Below, one piece after another: positions 8,734-17,406 of a stretch of 64,000 nt of DNA. The notes beneath the pieces are model-generated. The model was given only the letters and a program-made list of their open reading frames with translations. It was not told the DNA's origin and did no database searches. How positions within the stretch are numbered: position 1 is the first letter of the stretch; each line of letters starts with the position of its first letter. Made by a program: the position numbers and the translations under genes. Source of the stretch: Syntrophaceticus sp050949745 (GTDB lineage: Bacteria; Bacillota; DSM-12270; Thermacetogeniales; Thermacetogeniaceae); NCBI GenBank assembly GCA_050949745.1, contig JBMNGF010000021.1:186001-250000 (forward strand). Reading direction: 5' to 3'.

Positions 8734-9653
8734 ATGGACTGATCAATGTATTAAAACCTCCGGGTTTAACCTCTCATGATGTTGTAGTAGTTCTGCGTCG
8801 GATGTTCGGTAAAAAAAGAATAGGTCATACCGGAACACTGGATCCCGGAGCTGCAGGTGTTCTACCTATCTGTGTGGGGCAGGGCACACGGGTGGTAGAA
8901 TATATAATCAATAAGCCGAAAAAGTATCGGGCTGAATTCACTTTTGGAATTCGGACAGATACATATGATGCAGGGGGTAAAATAGTGGACAGAACCCCTT
9001 ATGCCAGGTTGGAACCTTCTGTAGTAAAGGATGTCTTGCAGAGCTTCAAGGGTGAGATAAACCAAATTCCCCCTATGGTTTCTGCTGTCAGATATCATGG
9101 GAAAAGATTGTATCAGCTGGCCCGTGAAGGGAAGGAAATTGAACGTAAGGCCAGATGTGTTCAGATTTACGACATCAAGCTGCTCCGCTTTCAAAATGAT
9201 TTAGAATACCCTCGCCTACTATGTGATCTGGAATGTTCAAAAGGGACCTATGTGCGCAGTATTTGTGCGCAGGTCGGTGACAAACTGGGATGTGGTGCTT
9301 ATCTCTCTTTTTTAGTGCGCACTGCAAGCGGTCCTTTTCTATTAAACAACGCTTTTACCCTTGAAGAAATTCAAGCTATGTGGGAGAGGGATGATTTATC
9401 ATTTTTGCTTCCAATCGACTCAGCACTTGATGATATACCGTCTTTTACTGTCAAAGAGAAAGCAGTGCCACATATTTTGAATGGTCAGCCACTTGCTCTT
9501 TCAGGTATTTTTGGTGGGATAGGTAATAATACCATGCCTGATTTGGTTTGTCTTTATTCCCCTGATGGCAGGCTTTTATCCATAAGTAAATATAGCTGTA
9601 CAGCTGAAGGGGAATGGTGTTACAAGCCGAAAAAGGTATTTTGCCAGCTTTAA
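8730..9653 (+). CDS. truB: tRNA pseudouridine(55) synthase
   Basis: TruB makes the universal pseudouridine 55 in the T-loop of tRNA. From ATG 8730 the protein is 307 residues. It has the TruB signature GLINVLKPPGLTSHDVV, the catalytic block RIGHTGTLDPGAAGVLPICVG (catalytic Asp in TLDP, about residue 39) and the KGTYVRSIC motif (about 171-179), with a PUA-like C-terminal region. An upstream TTG (8712) would extend it by six residues, but TGGGGGAG sits correctly for ATG 8730, which also overlaps the nrnA stop. Confidence 0.96.
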   Translation: MNGLINVLKPPGLTSHDVVVVLRRMFGKKRIGHTGTLDPGAAGVLPICVGQGTRVVEYIINKPKKYRAEFTFGIRTDTYDAGGKIVDRTPYARLEPSVVKDVLQSFKGEINQIPPMVSAVRYHGKRLYQLAREGKEIERKARCVQIYDIKLLRFQNDLEYPRLLCDLECSKGTYVRSICAQVGDKLGCGAYLSFLVRTASGPFLLNNAFTLEEIQAMWERDDLSFLLPIDSALDDIPSFTVKEKAVPHILNGQPLALSGIFGGIGNNTMPDLVCLYSPDGRLLSISKYSCTAEGEWCYKPKKVFCQL

Positions 9654-9692
9654 TAATTCTTTAAACATGAAATACAAGAAGAGGGAAAATAG

Positions 9693-10655
9693 ATGAATAT
9701 CTTTAGAGATACCGAAAAGACAGCTGTTAAAGACAAGCAATTTGTAGTCGCCCTAGGGAATTTTGACGGAGTACACCGAGGCCACCAGATGCTGATTCAA
9801 AAAACGATTTTATATGCCAATAAAAACGATGCTCTTTCGTCAGCTTTGATTCTTCATCCTCATCCTCAACAGGTCTTAAATCCCAAAGCGAGTCCGAAGC
9901 TTATCATGAATACTGATAAAAAAATCGAAACACTTAAACAGCAGGGGATTGATAATGTAATTGTCATTCCTTTTGATCTTGCTCTTTCCTCTTTGACACC
10001 GGAAGAGTTTATAGAGAAGATACTGATTGCAGAATTGCGGGTTTCCGGAATATTTGTCGGTTATGATTATCGTTTTGGCTACGGGGCCAAAGGGACACCC
10101 GAACTGCTAAGTACAATAGGGAAGCGAAAGGGTTTTCATGTAGAGGTGATCCCTCCTGTTCTTTTACAGGGAGTTCCTATCAGCAGTACTTCGGTTCGAG
10201 AAGCATTGATTGCCGGGAACATTGAGCGAGCAAAGGAGTTGCTGGGATATGGACCTATTCTAAAGGGCAAAATTGTTTCTGGAAACCAGCAGGGAAGAAA
10301 ACTTGGATTTCCTACAGCGAATATCGAAATGCCTGATGAAATATTGATTCCAAAAGATGGCGTATATGTTGGAGAAGTGTTTTTAAAGGGAAATCATTAC
10401 TTAACGGTCATCAATATTGGGAACAGGCCGACCTTTGGTTGTGGAGAAAAGCAGATTGAAGCGCATTTGCTTGGTTTTAAAGGAGATATATATGACAAAG
10501 ATATTGAAATCACACTGATAAAAAGATTGAGAGAAGAGAGAAAATTTGAGAGTCCACATGATTTATCTGAGCAAATCCGAAAGGACATCGAGGCAGCTTT
10601 AGTGTTTTATAAGGAATTGGGACAACAACAGCTTTACAGAGGAAGTATCGGCTAA
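9693..10655 (+). CDS. ribF: bifunctional riboflavin kinase/FAD synthetase
   Basis: RibF phosphorylates riboflavin to FMN and adenylylates it to FAD. The 320-residue protein has an N-terminal nucleotidyltransferase domain with ALGNFDGVHRGHQ (about 19-31) and ISSTSVREAL (about 165-174). The C-terminal flavokinase domain shows GRKLGFPTANIE (about 203-214) and GVYVGEV. It usually follows truB in Firmicutes. AAGAGGGAAAA precedes the ATG. No FMN riboswitch is visible upstream, so it appears to be expressed with the translation operon. Confidence 0.96.
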   Translation: MNIFRDTEKTAVKDKQFVVALGNFDGVHRGHQMLIQKTILYANKNDALSSALILHPHPQQVLNPKASPKLIMNTDKKIETLKQQGIDNVIVIPFDLALSSLTPEEFIEKILIAELRVSGIFVGYDYRFGYGAKGTPELLSTIGKRKGFHVEVIPPVLLQGVPISSTSVREALIAGNIERAKELLGYGPILKGKIVSGNQQGRKLGFPTANIEMPDEILIPKDGVYVGEVFLKGNHYLTVINIGNRPTFGCGEKQIEAHLLGFKGDIYDKDIEITLIKRLREERKFESPHDLSEQIRKDIEAALVFYKELGQQQLYRGSIG

Positions 10656-10665
10656 AACCGAAAGA

Positions 10666-10694
10666 TTTACAATGAGGATAAACTATGGTAAAAT
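10666..10694 (+). promoter_or_regulatory. Sigma-A promoter with extended -10 before the small genes and rpsO-pnp
   Basis: TTTACA at 10666-10671 and TAAAAT at 10689-10694 are separated by exactly 17 bp, and TGG directly precedes the -10, giving an extended -10. A start around 10701 falls after an in-frame ATG at 10672. This supports the TTG at 10729 as the start of the next gene. Confidence 0.6.
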
Positions 10695-10728
10695 CAAAAA
10701 AACGTGGTCAATTAAGGAGGAAATATAT

Positions 10729-10953
10729 TTGGGACTTCCGGTGATCCACGAGTACCATCATGATTTGATAAGGGTGGTTCAACAAATAGCGCAGATATGT
10801 CTCAGTGAGGAATTTATCGCTCTAAAAAAGGAACTGGAGGAACTCTATGCTGGAACACCTCAGACTGAGCGGGCTTTTACGACTGCTTTTCAAGATGCCT
10901 TGTATGCTATGATCGCTCAGGAAGAGATTGAAATGCACAATACCAGTGCTTGA
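10729..10953 (+). CDS. small hypothetical protein (74 aa)
   Basis: I do not recognise a family. The product is about 74 residues, acidic, predicted mostly helical, with a His-rich start (VIHEYHHDLIRVV) and the helix-like stretch EEFIALKKELEELYAG. The TTG start has a perfect AAGGAGG at 10714-10720 with 8-nt spacing. An in-frame ATG at 10672 lies inside the promoter spacer and is unlikely. It lies between ribF and rpsO and its end is 124 bases before the next proposed start. Its coding nature rests on the strong ribosome binding site and promoter. Confidence 0.6.
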   Translation: MGLPVIHEYHHDLIRVVQQIAQICLSEEFIALKKELEELYAGTPQTERAFTTAFQDALYAMIAQEEIEMHNTSA

Positions 10954-11077
10954 GAGAAAGCCATCTTTAAGGATAGATCATCAAGGGATAGGAATCCATT
11001 GCCTTGATCTCTGGAATATCAGAGTAACTGATTTCATTGTTCTGGCAACCATTAAATGGTTAGGAGCACAGGAAAAT

Positions 11078-11314
11078 ATGAAGGTTATCATAACGGAACA
11101 TGCTAAAAGAAGATTGAATAACCTTCGTCAGGACAAAATAACCATTGAAGACATTATCAACGCAGCTCACGAAATACCGGCCCATGTCCCAAGTGCAGCT
11201 AGGTTCCGTGGGTTTTTCGCCAGATCTGGAAGGATGTTCGATCTGGTTGTTAAAGATATACCGGCGGGACGGCTGGTCATTACAATAATCGGAAAAAGAT
11301 CACCAAAAAAGTAG
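11078..11314 (+). CDS. small protein resembling DUF4258 family
   Basis: About 78 residues. MKVIITEHAKRRLNNLRQDKI followed by a helix, a central strand and RLVITIIGKR at the end resembles DUF4258/RelE-like small folds, in which an N-terminal 'HA..R' helix precedes a beta sheet. I call it only as a resemblance. ATG 11078 is chosen because TAGGAG and AGGAAAA precede it and family members start with a strand of this kind. A longer in-frame version from 10928 would overlap the preceding gene by 26 bases and add 50 residues without recognisable homology. No antitoxin partner is evident. It ends 12 bases before rpsO. Confidence 0.6.
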   Translation: MKVIITEHAKRRLNNLRQDKITIEDIINAAHEIPAHVPSAARFRGFFARSGRMFDLVVKDIPAGRLVITIIGKRSPKK

Positions 11315-11326
11315 GGAGGTTTTACA

Positions 11327-11596
11327 GTGACTTTTAATTCTGCAGCGAAGAAAGATATTATCCAAAAATACCAACTTCATGAACGAGATACAGGTTCTCC
11401 TGAAGTACAGATTGCTCTGTTGACTGAACGCATCAATTATCTGACAGAGCACCTCAAGGTTCATAAAAAGGATCATCATTCACGCAGGGGATTGTTAAAG
11501 ATGGTTGGGCAAAGGCGCGGTTTTCTTAATTACTTAAAAGAAAACGATCCTGCCCGTTACCGATTCGTAGTAGAAAAACTAGGACTGCGGCGCTAA
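11327..11596 (+). CDS. rpsO: 30S ribosomal protein S15
   Basis: S15 binds the central domain of 16S rRNA early in 30S assembly. The 89-residue protein is full length and shows the family pattern: HERDTGSPEVQIALLTERI (about 18-36), HLKVHKKDHHSRRGLL (about 42-57), and GQRRGFLNYLK. The GTG start at 11327 follows GGAGGTTTT. As in most bacteria it lies directly before pnp, with a terminator-like hairpin between them. Confidence 0.98.
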   Translation: MTFNSAAKKDIIQKYQLHERDTGSPEVQIALLTERINYLTEHLKVHKKDHHSRRGLLKMVGQRRGFLNYLKENDPARYRFVVEKLGLRR

Positions 11597-11620
11597 AGAG
11601 AGCAAGACTTTACGGAGGGG

Positions 11621-11640
11621 GAGAGCGGATAGCCGCTCTT
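11621..11640 (+). terminator. rpsO-pnp intergenic hairpin
   Basis: A 7-bp GC-rich stem (AGAGCGG with CCGCTCT, loop ATAG) is followed by TTTCTGATTGTT. It could be a weak intrinsic terminator of rpsO or a pnp leader structure processed by an RNase, as is known for pnp in other bacteria. Confidence 0.5.
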
Positions 11641-11675
11641 TCTGATTGTTATAGCTAAAAGGAGGTTTTAGTTTT

Positions 11676-13796
11676 ATGCCAGAAGCATATGAAATGATGC
11701 TTGGTGGAAGGCCTTTGATATTTGAGTTTGATAAAGTAGCCAAGCAGGCTAATGGCGCTGTTTTAATACACTACGGTGATACGGTAGCTTTGGTTACCGC
11801 CACTATTTCCAAAGAACCCAGAGAAGGAATTGATTTTTTTCCTCTTTTGGTAGATTATGAGGAGCGTCTGTATGCTGTAGGAAAGATTCCAGGTGGCTTT
11901 ATTAGAAGGGAAGGGAGGCCGACAGAAAAAGCCATCTTGTCAGCAAGACTGATCGATAGACCGATTCGGCCCCTTTTTCCGCAAGGTTTTCGCAATGATG
12001 TCCAGGTTGTGGCTACAATCCTTTCTGTTGACCAGGACTGCTCTCCCAGCATCACAGCCATGATAGGGGCATCAGCTGCATTATCAGTATCTGATATTCC
12101 TTTTGAAGGACCCATTGCGGGGGTTATTGTCGGTAGAGTTGATGGGGAGTATGTAATTAACCCTACCGTAGAACAGGAAAAGAAGAGTGATATGCATCTG
12201 ACATTGGCCGGCACTGAACAGGCAGTGATGATGGTTGAGGCAGGTGCCAATGAAATAAGTGAAGAAGATATCATAAATGGGATTGAATTCGGGCACCAGG
12301 CGATTAAGGAACTTGTACAGTTTCAAAAAAAGATAATCGCAGAGATTGGGAAAGAAAAAATAGATGTTCCTATTTTTGAACCTGATCCTCAGCTAGAGTC
12401 TGATGTGCGAAGTTTTGCCCAGGAGAAGATCACTGCTGCTGTACAAAACCCGGATAAACTGGCCAGGCAGAATGATCTGGATGAATTGGAGAAGGAAACT
12501 GTAGAGCATTTTGCTGAAATATATCCGGAGCAGGAGAAAGCAGTACTATCAATTTATTTAACGATGGTCAAAGAGACGGTCAGGGGAATGATCCTAGAGG
12601 ATGGTGTGCGTCCTGATGGAAGGCGCCCGGATGAGATCAGGAAAATTAATTGTGAGGTAGGGGTTTTGCCCCGAGCTCATGGAAGCGGTATCTTTACCAG
12701 GGGCCAGACACAGGTTTTAACTGCGGCAACACTAGGAACAATACGTGAAGAACAAGTTTTGGATGATTTAGGGCTTGATGAGAGTAAGCGATACATCCAT
12801 CACTATAACTTTCCACCATATTGTGTGGGTGAGACCAGGCCTGTCAGGGGGCCAGGACGCAGGGAAATTGGGCACGGTGCACTGGCAGAAAAAGCATTGC
12901 TCCCTGTTATACCAGATGAGGACCAGTTCCCTTATACACTCAGACTTGTATCTGAAGTGCTGGAATCAAATGGATCATCATCGATGGCAAGTGTCTGTGG
13001 AAGCACACTGGCTTTAATGGATGCCGGTGTTCCTATCTCCGCACCTGTTGCAGGTATCGCTATGGGATTGATCAAAGGGGAAAATGGATACGCTGTGTTG
13101 AGCGATATCCAAGGCATGGAGGATGCCATGGGCGATATGGACTTTAAGGTTGCCGGAACAGCCAATGGTATTACAGCCTTGCAGTTGGATATCAAAGCCC
13201 AGGAGGGACTGAGTACAGAAATTCTGAGACAGGCTCTCACTCAAGCAAAAGAGGGTAGGATGTTTATCCTGGGTAAAATAAACGAAGCAATAACAGAGCC
13301 GCGAGCTGATTTATCACCATATGCGCCACGTATCATCACCATGACCATCGATACGGAGAAAATTCGTGATGTAATTGGTCCTCAGGGCAAAGTCATCAGG
13401 AAAATCATAGAAGAGACCGGTGCGCAGATCGATATTGAAGATGACGGACGTGTGTTTATCTCTGCCACAAATGGAGAAGCCGGACAAAATGCTGTAGATA
13501 TCATTGAGACCATAACCAAAGATGTTGAAGTTGGAAAAATCTATTTGGGTAAGGTCGTCAGGTTGATGGACTTCGGGGCATTTGTGGAAGTCATTCCAGG
13601 AGTGATGGGAGCATCAGGCAAAGAGGGTTTGGTGCATATCTCCCAGTTGGATGAGAAGAGGGTCAATCGTGTTAGAGATGTTGTCAAAGAAGGGGACGAG
13701 ATCATCGTCAAAGTAACCGATATTGATAAACAAGGACGTGTCAATCTTTCTCGTAAAGAGGCTGTTCGAGCTCTACGTAAGAAAACGGAAAAATAA
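11676..13796 (+). CDS. pnp: polyribonucleotide nucleotidyltransferase (PNPase)
   Basis: PNPase is the phosphorolytic 3'-5' exoribonuclease of the RNA degradosome. The 706-residue product has two RNase PH domains (about 10-215 and 310-540) separated by an all-alpha linker. A KH domain follows (about 553-615, with IGPQGKVIRKIIEETGAQIDI) and an S1 domain (about 620-695, with GKVVRLMDFGAFVE). RREGRPTEKAILSARLIDRPI near residue 80 and the SxGSSSMA-like NGSSSMASVCG block (about 430) are characteristic. AAGGAGGTTTTAG precedes ATG 11676. Confidence 0.98.
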   Translation: MPEAYEMMLGGRPLIFEFDKVAKQANGAVLIHYGDTVALVTATISKEPREGIDFFPLLVDYEERLYAVGKIPGGFIRREGRPTEKAILSARLIDRPIRPLFPQGFRNDVQVVATILSVDQDCSPSITAMIGASAALSVSDIPFEGPIAGVIVGRVDGEYVINPTVEQEKKSDMHLTLAGTEQAVMMVEAGANEISEEDIINGIEFGHQAIKELVQFQKKIIAEIGKEKIDVPIFEPDPQLESDVRSFAQEKITAAVQNPDKLARQNDLDELEKETVEHFAEIYPEQEKAVLSIYLTMVKETVRGMILEDGVRPDGRRPDEIRKINCEVGVLPRAHGSGIFTRGQTQVLTAATLGTIREEQVLDDLGLDESKRYIHHYNFPPYCVGETRPVRGPGRREIGHGALAEKALLPVIPDEDQFPYTLRLVSEVLESNGSSSMASVCGSTLALMDAGVPISAPVAGIAMGLIKGENGYAVLSDIQGMEDAMGDMDFKVAGTANGITALQLDIKAQEGLSTEILRQALTQAKEGRMFILGKINEAITEPRADLSPYAPRIITMTIDTEKIRDVIGPQGKVIRKIIEETGAQIDIEDDGRVFISATNGEAGQNAVDIIETITKDVEVGKIYLGKVVRLMDFGAFVEVIPGVMGASGKEGLVHISQLDEKRVNRVRDVVKEGDEIIVKVTDIDKQGRVNLSRKEAVRALRKKTEK

Positions 13797-13862
13797 GGAA
13801 TGAGCAATTGAGCAAATAACTTCCTCTCCCTCGGAATATAATGTTCTTCAGGGGGTGTGGAA

Positions 13863-14564
13863 GTGTTTGTTTTTTTCTGGAGAAAAAGAGTGATTTTCTT
13901 TGCTGTGGGAGCTTTTGTGTTATTAGCATGTCTATATACAGCTGCTTATGCATCAGAACAGGTCTTTCAAAAATTGAAACCGATCTATCAAGGGAATTCT
14001 GCCTCAGAACAGGTGGCCATCACAGTTAATGTAGATTGGGGTGAAGAGCATCTCCCTAATATGCTGGATACACTACAAAAAAACCGAGTTAAGGCAACAT
14101 TTTTTATCAGTGGTAGATGGGCTGAGGAACATCCCGAGCTTGTTCGTCAGATTAGCGATCTTGGACATGAAATCGGCAACCATGGTTATTCCCATCCTCA
14201 TGTTAATGATCTGGATTTGGAACAAAACAAGTTAGAGATAGAGAAAACCTCAAAAGTGATCAAGCAAATCACAAAAAGTAAAACAAGCTATTTTGCTCCA
14301 CCATATGGGGAATACAATGACACAGTTCTTCAGGCGGCTGCAGAGACAGGTCATCAGGTCATTCTCTGGACTGTTGACACAGTGGACTGGCAAAAGCCTT
14401 CAGCATCCCAGATTACCTCCCGAGTGCTCGATGGTGCCCAAAACGGGGCTATTATTCTCATGCATCCCACAGAACAAACAAATCAATCACTCTCTTCAAT
14501 GATCGAAGGTCTACGGGAGAAGGGGTACAAAATTGTACCTTTGGAAAAACTAATAGCAGGTTAA
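13863..14564 (+). CDS. ylxY: polysaccharide deacetylase family protein (YlxY-like)
   Basis: A 233-residue NodB-homology protein with an N-terminal membrane anchor/signal (about 1-30) and one CE4 domain. HGYSH (HxxxH metal site), APPYGEYN and ILMHPT are visible. The canonical TFDDG motif is replaced by TVNVDWGEE, so the usual first catalytic Asp is Asn, and the RxPYG arginine is Ala. Activity may be altered. Gene order pnp-ylxY-M16 peptidase-ymxH matches B. subtilis ylxY. GTG 13863 is preferred over GTG 13857 because of GGGGG spacing. A sporulation peptidoglycan role is inferred. Confidence 0.85.
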   Translation: MFVFFWRKRVIFFAVGAFVLLACLYTAAYASEQVFQKLKPIYQGNSASEQVAITVNVDWGEEHLPNMLDTLQKNRVKATFFISGRWAEEHPELVRQISDLGHEIGNHGYSHPHVNDLDLEQNKLEIEKTSKVIKQITKSKTSYFAPPYGEYNDTVLQAAAETGHQVILWTVDTVDWQKPSASQITSRVLDGAQNGAIILMHPTEQTNQSLSSMIEGLREKGYKIVPLEKLIAG

Positions 14565-14591
14565 TTAAAAATATTAAGGTGGAGAGCTCAG

Positions 14592-15695
14592 ATGAAGAAA
14601 TTGCGCTATCTCCTGGTGGCTGTAATTTTGATATTGGTATTTTTACCAACAGAAGGAGCCTATGCTGCAGAGGACCCCTCACTCACAGCTGATGCGGCGG
14701 TGCTGCTGGACTATCGGTCAGGTGCTGTGCTATACAGTTTCAATGCCACCAAACCACTTCCTCCTGCCAGTACAACCAAAATATTAGCAGGTCTTATAAG
14801 CCTGGAAATGGGAGACGGGAATGAAACAGTTGAAATTGACCCCTACTCTGCATCTATTGGAGGGACAAGCCTTTACCTAAAAGCTGGACAGAAATATAGT
14901 TTTTATGATATAACAAAAGGCGCATTGATTAATTCTGGGAATGATGCCGCAGCAGCCATTGCCATTCATATGGCGGGCAGTGAAGAGCAATTTGCCGCTT
15001 TGATGAACTATAAAGCCAGGACAATTGGTTGCTGGCAGAACTGTTTTTGTAATCCCCACGGGCTTTCCCAGACTGGACATCATGTGAGTGCTTTAGATCT
15101 GGCGAAAATTGCTCGTTATGCCTTAAGCAATAAAGACTTCCGGCAAATTGTCAGCACCAGGAGCGGCAAGATTACTGAATTATCGGGTGAGAACTCTATC
15201 GAGTTATTTAATACAAATAAAATATTAGGGCGAAAGGAAGGGGATCTTCGGGTTATTGGTGTCAAAACAGGAACAACAGATGAGGCGGGTCAGTGCCTGG
15301 TAGCAGCTGCTCGGTATAATGACCATCTAATGATCAGTGTTGTTCTGGGAAGTGGTGATCGTTATGCAGATACTATCCGCCTCTTCAAATATGGGACAAG
15401 TCGCTGTTATTATACCGCTGTTAAAGGTAAAACCCCAATGTATCAAGTGCCCGTAAAGTGGGGGGCCCATTCTACAGCAGCAGTCGGGCCTGCGAGGGAT
15501 CTTACCATTTTGGTTTCTCCTAGACAGCTGCCCTGGCTGGATAAAAAAATATCTATTGAATCAGAACTGAGGGCTCCCATCAGGAAGGGAGAAGCTGTGG
15601 GTAAAATAGAAATCATCTTGGGGAATAGCATTATTAATGTTACTGAGTTAGTAGTGCTTGAAGATGTGGATGGACGTTATTTTTGGATAAGATAA
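14592..15695 (+). CDS. dacF: D-alanyl-D-alanine carboxypeptidase (DacF/DacB-type PBP)
   Basis: A secreted low-molecular-weight penicillin-binding protein that trims the terminal D-Ala of peptidoglycan stem peptides. The 367-residue product has a cleavable-looking signal peptide (about 1-26, ending AYAAED). The three catalytic motifs are S60-T-T-K63, S115-G-N117 and K226-T-G228. A C-terminal beta-sandwich follows (about 275-367). Its length and position in a sporulation-rich cluster suggest DacF, the sporulation-linked type, rather than DacA. It starts 27 bases after the deacetylase gene and is probably cotranscribed with it. Confidence 0.9.
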   Translation: MKKLRYLLVAVILILVFLPTEGAYAAEDPSLTADAAVLLDYRSGAVLYSFNATKPLPPASTTKILAGLISLEMGDGNETVEIDPYSASIGGTSLYLKAGQKYSFYDITKGALINSGNDAAAAIAIHMAGSEEQFAALMNYKARTIGCWQNCFCNPHGLSQTGHHVSALDLAKIARYALSNKDFRQIVSTRSGKITELSGENSIELFNTNKILGRKEGDLRVIGVKTGTTDEAGQCLVAAARYNDHLMISVVLGSGDRYADTIRLFKYGTSRCYYTAVKGKTPMYQVPVKWGAHSTAAVGPARDLTILVSPRQLPWLDKKISIESELRAPIRKGEAVGKIEIILGNSIINVTELVVLEDVDGRYFWIR

Positions 15696-15724
15696 GAAAT
15701 TTTACATAACTAGGGGGCACTTCG

Positions 15725-16981
15725 ATGTATCATAAAGATGTTCTAGATAACGGAGTTGTTATTGTTGGTGAAGAAATGCCTGGTGTGAACTCTGTAGCTG
15801 TCAGTTTTTGGGTTAAAACCGGCTCTCGTTTTGAAGAACCGGAGGAAGCAGGTATTTCCCATTTAATTGAACATCTATTGTTTAAGGGAACAAGGAAGAG
15901 AGATGCCAAACAGATCGCTGAATCCATTGAAGAGGTTGGCGGCCAGCTCAATGCTTTTACAAGTAAAGAATACACCTGCTTTTATGTTAGGGTTCTTGAA
16001 GAGTATCTTCCTTTGGCAGTGGATGTGCTAAGCGATATGCTGTTCAACTCTCTTTTCAGTGAGGATGCCATCAATCGTGAGAAGGGTGTCGTGGCAGAAG
16101 AGATCAGTATGTATGAGGATACTCCTGACGATATTATTCATGACTATTTCTCTCAGACGATCTGGGATGGCCATCCTCTAGGACGACCAATTATAGGGAC
16201 AATGGATTCCTTATCTTCAATCAACAGAGACAGAATCCTTTCCTACCACAAGCGATATTACAGCTCATCAAATCTGGTAGTAGCCTTGGCTGGAAAGTTT
16301 CAGCATCGAGAAGCTGTGGATTTATTGGAATCCGCATTGGCACCTTTATCTGGTGAAAAGGTAGAAACCCAGATCACCCCTCCGCAGACTAGGATTCTAT
16401 CGAAGAGTTTTTTTCGTGACTTAGAACAGGTTCAGATCTGTATGGGGGTACAAGGGGTTTCCTTATATGATGAAGATTTATATCGCCAACAGCTCCTTAA
16501 TAGTATTTTAGGAGGGGGAGCAAGTTCTCGCCTCTTTCAAAGTATTCGAGAGCAACGCGGCCTGGTATATTCTATCTACAGCTACAATGTAAGCTTTTCG
16601 GATAGCGGTTTGTTTATCATCTATGCTGGGACAAATCCTGCTAACTATCAGGAAGTTTTAGATATAAGTAGGGGAGAGATTCAGGCAATTATAGAATCTG
16701 GCATATCGCCAAAAGAGATGCAGAGAGCTAAGACCCAGGCTAAAGGGAGCCTTTTGCTGGCTCAAGAGAGTGTGCTCAATCGTGTGCATCGGCTAGGGAA
16801 ATCTGAGCTTGTACATCAAAGATTTGTAACTATTGATGAAGTACTGGAAAAGCTCAATAAGCTGACTGAAGCAGATCTGCAGGTTTTTGCCCATAGAATT
16901 TTTGATTCAGGGCAGATGACTATAACAGTACTGGGACCATTAGATGAAGTGAAATTACAAAAACATAATTCCAGCCTCTGA
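15725..16981 (+). CDS. mlpA: M16 family zinc peptidase (MlpA/YmxG-like)
   Basis: A 418-residue single-chain member of the M16 (insulinase/processing peptidase) family. The inverted zinc motif HLIEH (His46, Glu49, His50) is intact, with the downstream acidic EISMYEDTPDD region supplying the third ligand. A second, non-catalytic M16 domain follows, including the RQQLLNSILGGGASSRLFQ and REQRGLVYSIYSY signatures. Position between a YlxY-like gene and ymxH matches B. subtilis mlpA. Start ATG 15725 follows AGGGGGCAC. The physiological substrate is unknown. Confidence 0.92.
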   Translation: MYHKDVLDNGVVIVGEEMPGVNSVAVSFWVKTGSRFEEPEEAGISHLIEHLLFKGTRKRDAKQIAESIEEVGGQLNAFTSKEYTCFYVRVLEEYLPLAVDVLSDMLFNSLFSEDAINREKGVVAEEISMYEDTPDDIIHDYFSQTIWDGHPLGRPIIGTMDSLSSINRDRILSYHKRYYSSSNLVVALAGKFQHREAVDLLESALAPLSGEKVETQITPPQTRILSKSFFRDLEQVQICMGVQGVSLYDEDLYRQQLLNSILGGGASSRLFQSIREQRGLVYSIYSYNVSFSDSGLFIIYAGTNPANYQEVLDISRGEIQAIIESGISPKEMQRAKTQAKGSLLLAQESVLNRVHRLGKSELVHQRFVTIDEVLEKLNKLTEADLQVFAHRIFDSGQMTITVLGPLDEVKLQKHNSSL

Positions 16982-17019
16982 TTCATAAATACAACTAAAA
17001 GGTGAGAGGGGGAGGGAGT

Positions 17020-17286
17020 TTGCGGTTTAGTGAACTGATGGGAAAGGAGATTATTAATATATTCGATGGGGTGCGTCTGGGTACTATTGGAGATTCTGAT
17101 ATGATAATCGATCCTGAAAGTGGGGAGATAGAATCAATTGTTCTTCCCCGACGTCCGAATTTTATGGGTCTTTGGGCAGATAAACAAGAGCTAGTGATAC
17201 CATGGTCAGCGGTAAAAAAGGTTGGCACTGAATTGATTATCGTCGATTTAGATGAAAGCTATTCAATGTATAAAAAATATATGTAG
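17020..17286 (+). CDS. ymxH: PRC-barrel sporulation protein YlmC/YmxH family
   Basis: An 88-residue PRC-barrel domain protein. From TTG 17020 it begins MRFSELMGKEIINIFDGVRLG, exactly like the family start (RLSEL..KEI). GGGGGAGGGAG lies just upstream, so the GTG at 17002, which would add six residues, is rejected. Family members (YlmC, YmxH) are sporulation-associated in Firmicutes, but the molecular role is unknown. It is followed at once by a strong terminator, so it ends the deacetylase-dacF-M16 transcription unit. Confidence 0.88.
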   Translation: MRFSELMGKEIINIFDGVRLGTIGDSDMIIDPESGEIESIVLPRRPNFMGLWADKQELVIPWSAVKKVGTELIIVDLDESYSMYKKYM

Positions 17287-17297
17287 AACATTAAAAG

Positions 17298-17320
17298 CCC
17301 GGATGGTCCGGGTTTTTTTA
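17298..17320 (+). terminator. Intrinsic terminator after ymxH
   Basis: CCCGGA and TCCGGG form a 6-bp GC stem with a 3-nt loop, followed directly by seven T residues. It separates the envelope gene run from dapB. Confidence 0.9.
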
Positions 17321-17340
17321 TTTGAAGCGGAAACCATTAG

Positions 17341-17368
17341 TTGACAATAAAAATCATTTATATAAAAA
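17341..17368 (+). promoter_or_regulatory. Candidate sigma-A promoter of dapB
   Basis: A perfect TTGACA at 17341-17346 is followed by an AT-rich stretch. The best -10 at normal spacing is TAAAAA (17363-17368, 16 bp), four of six consensus bases, so the -10 assignment is uncertain. Confidence 0.45.
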
Positions 17369-17406
17369 TATAGACAATACATTACTAGAAATGGGGCAGA
17401 TTCGAA

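Noticed and set aside
10672..10728. Upstream ATG start (10672) for the 74-residue gene
   Set aside because: It lies inside the predicted promoter spacer and has no ribosome binding site, whereas TTG 10729 has AAGGAGG.
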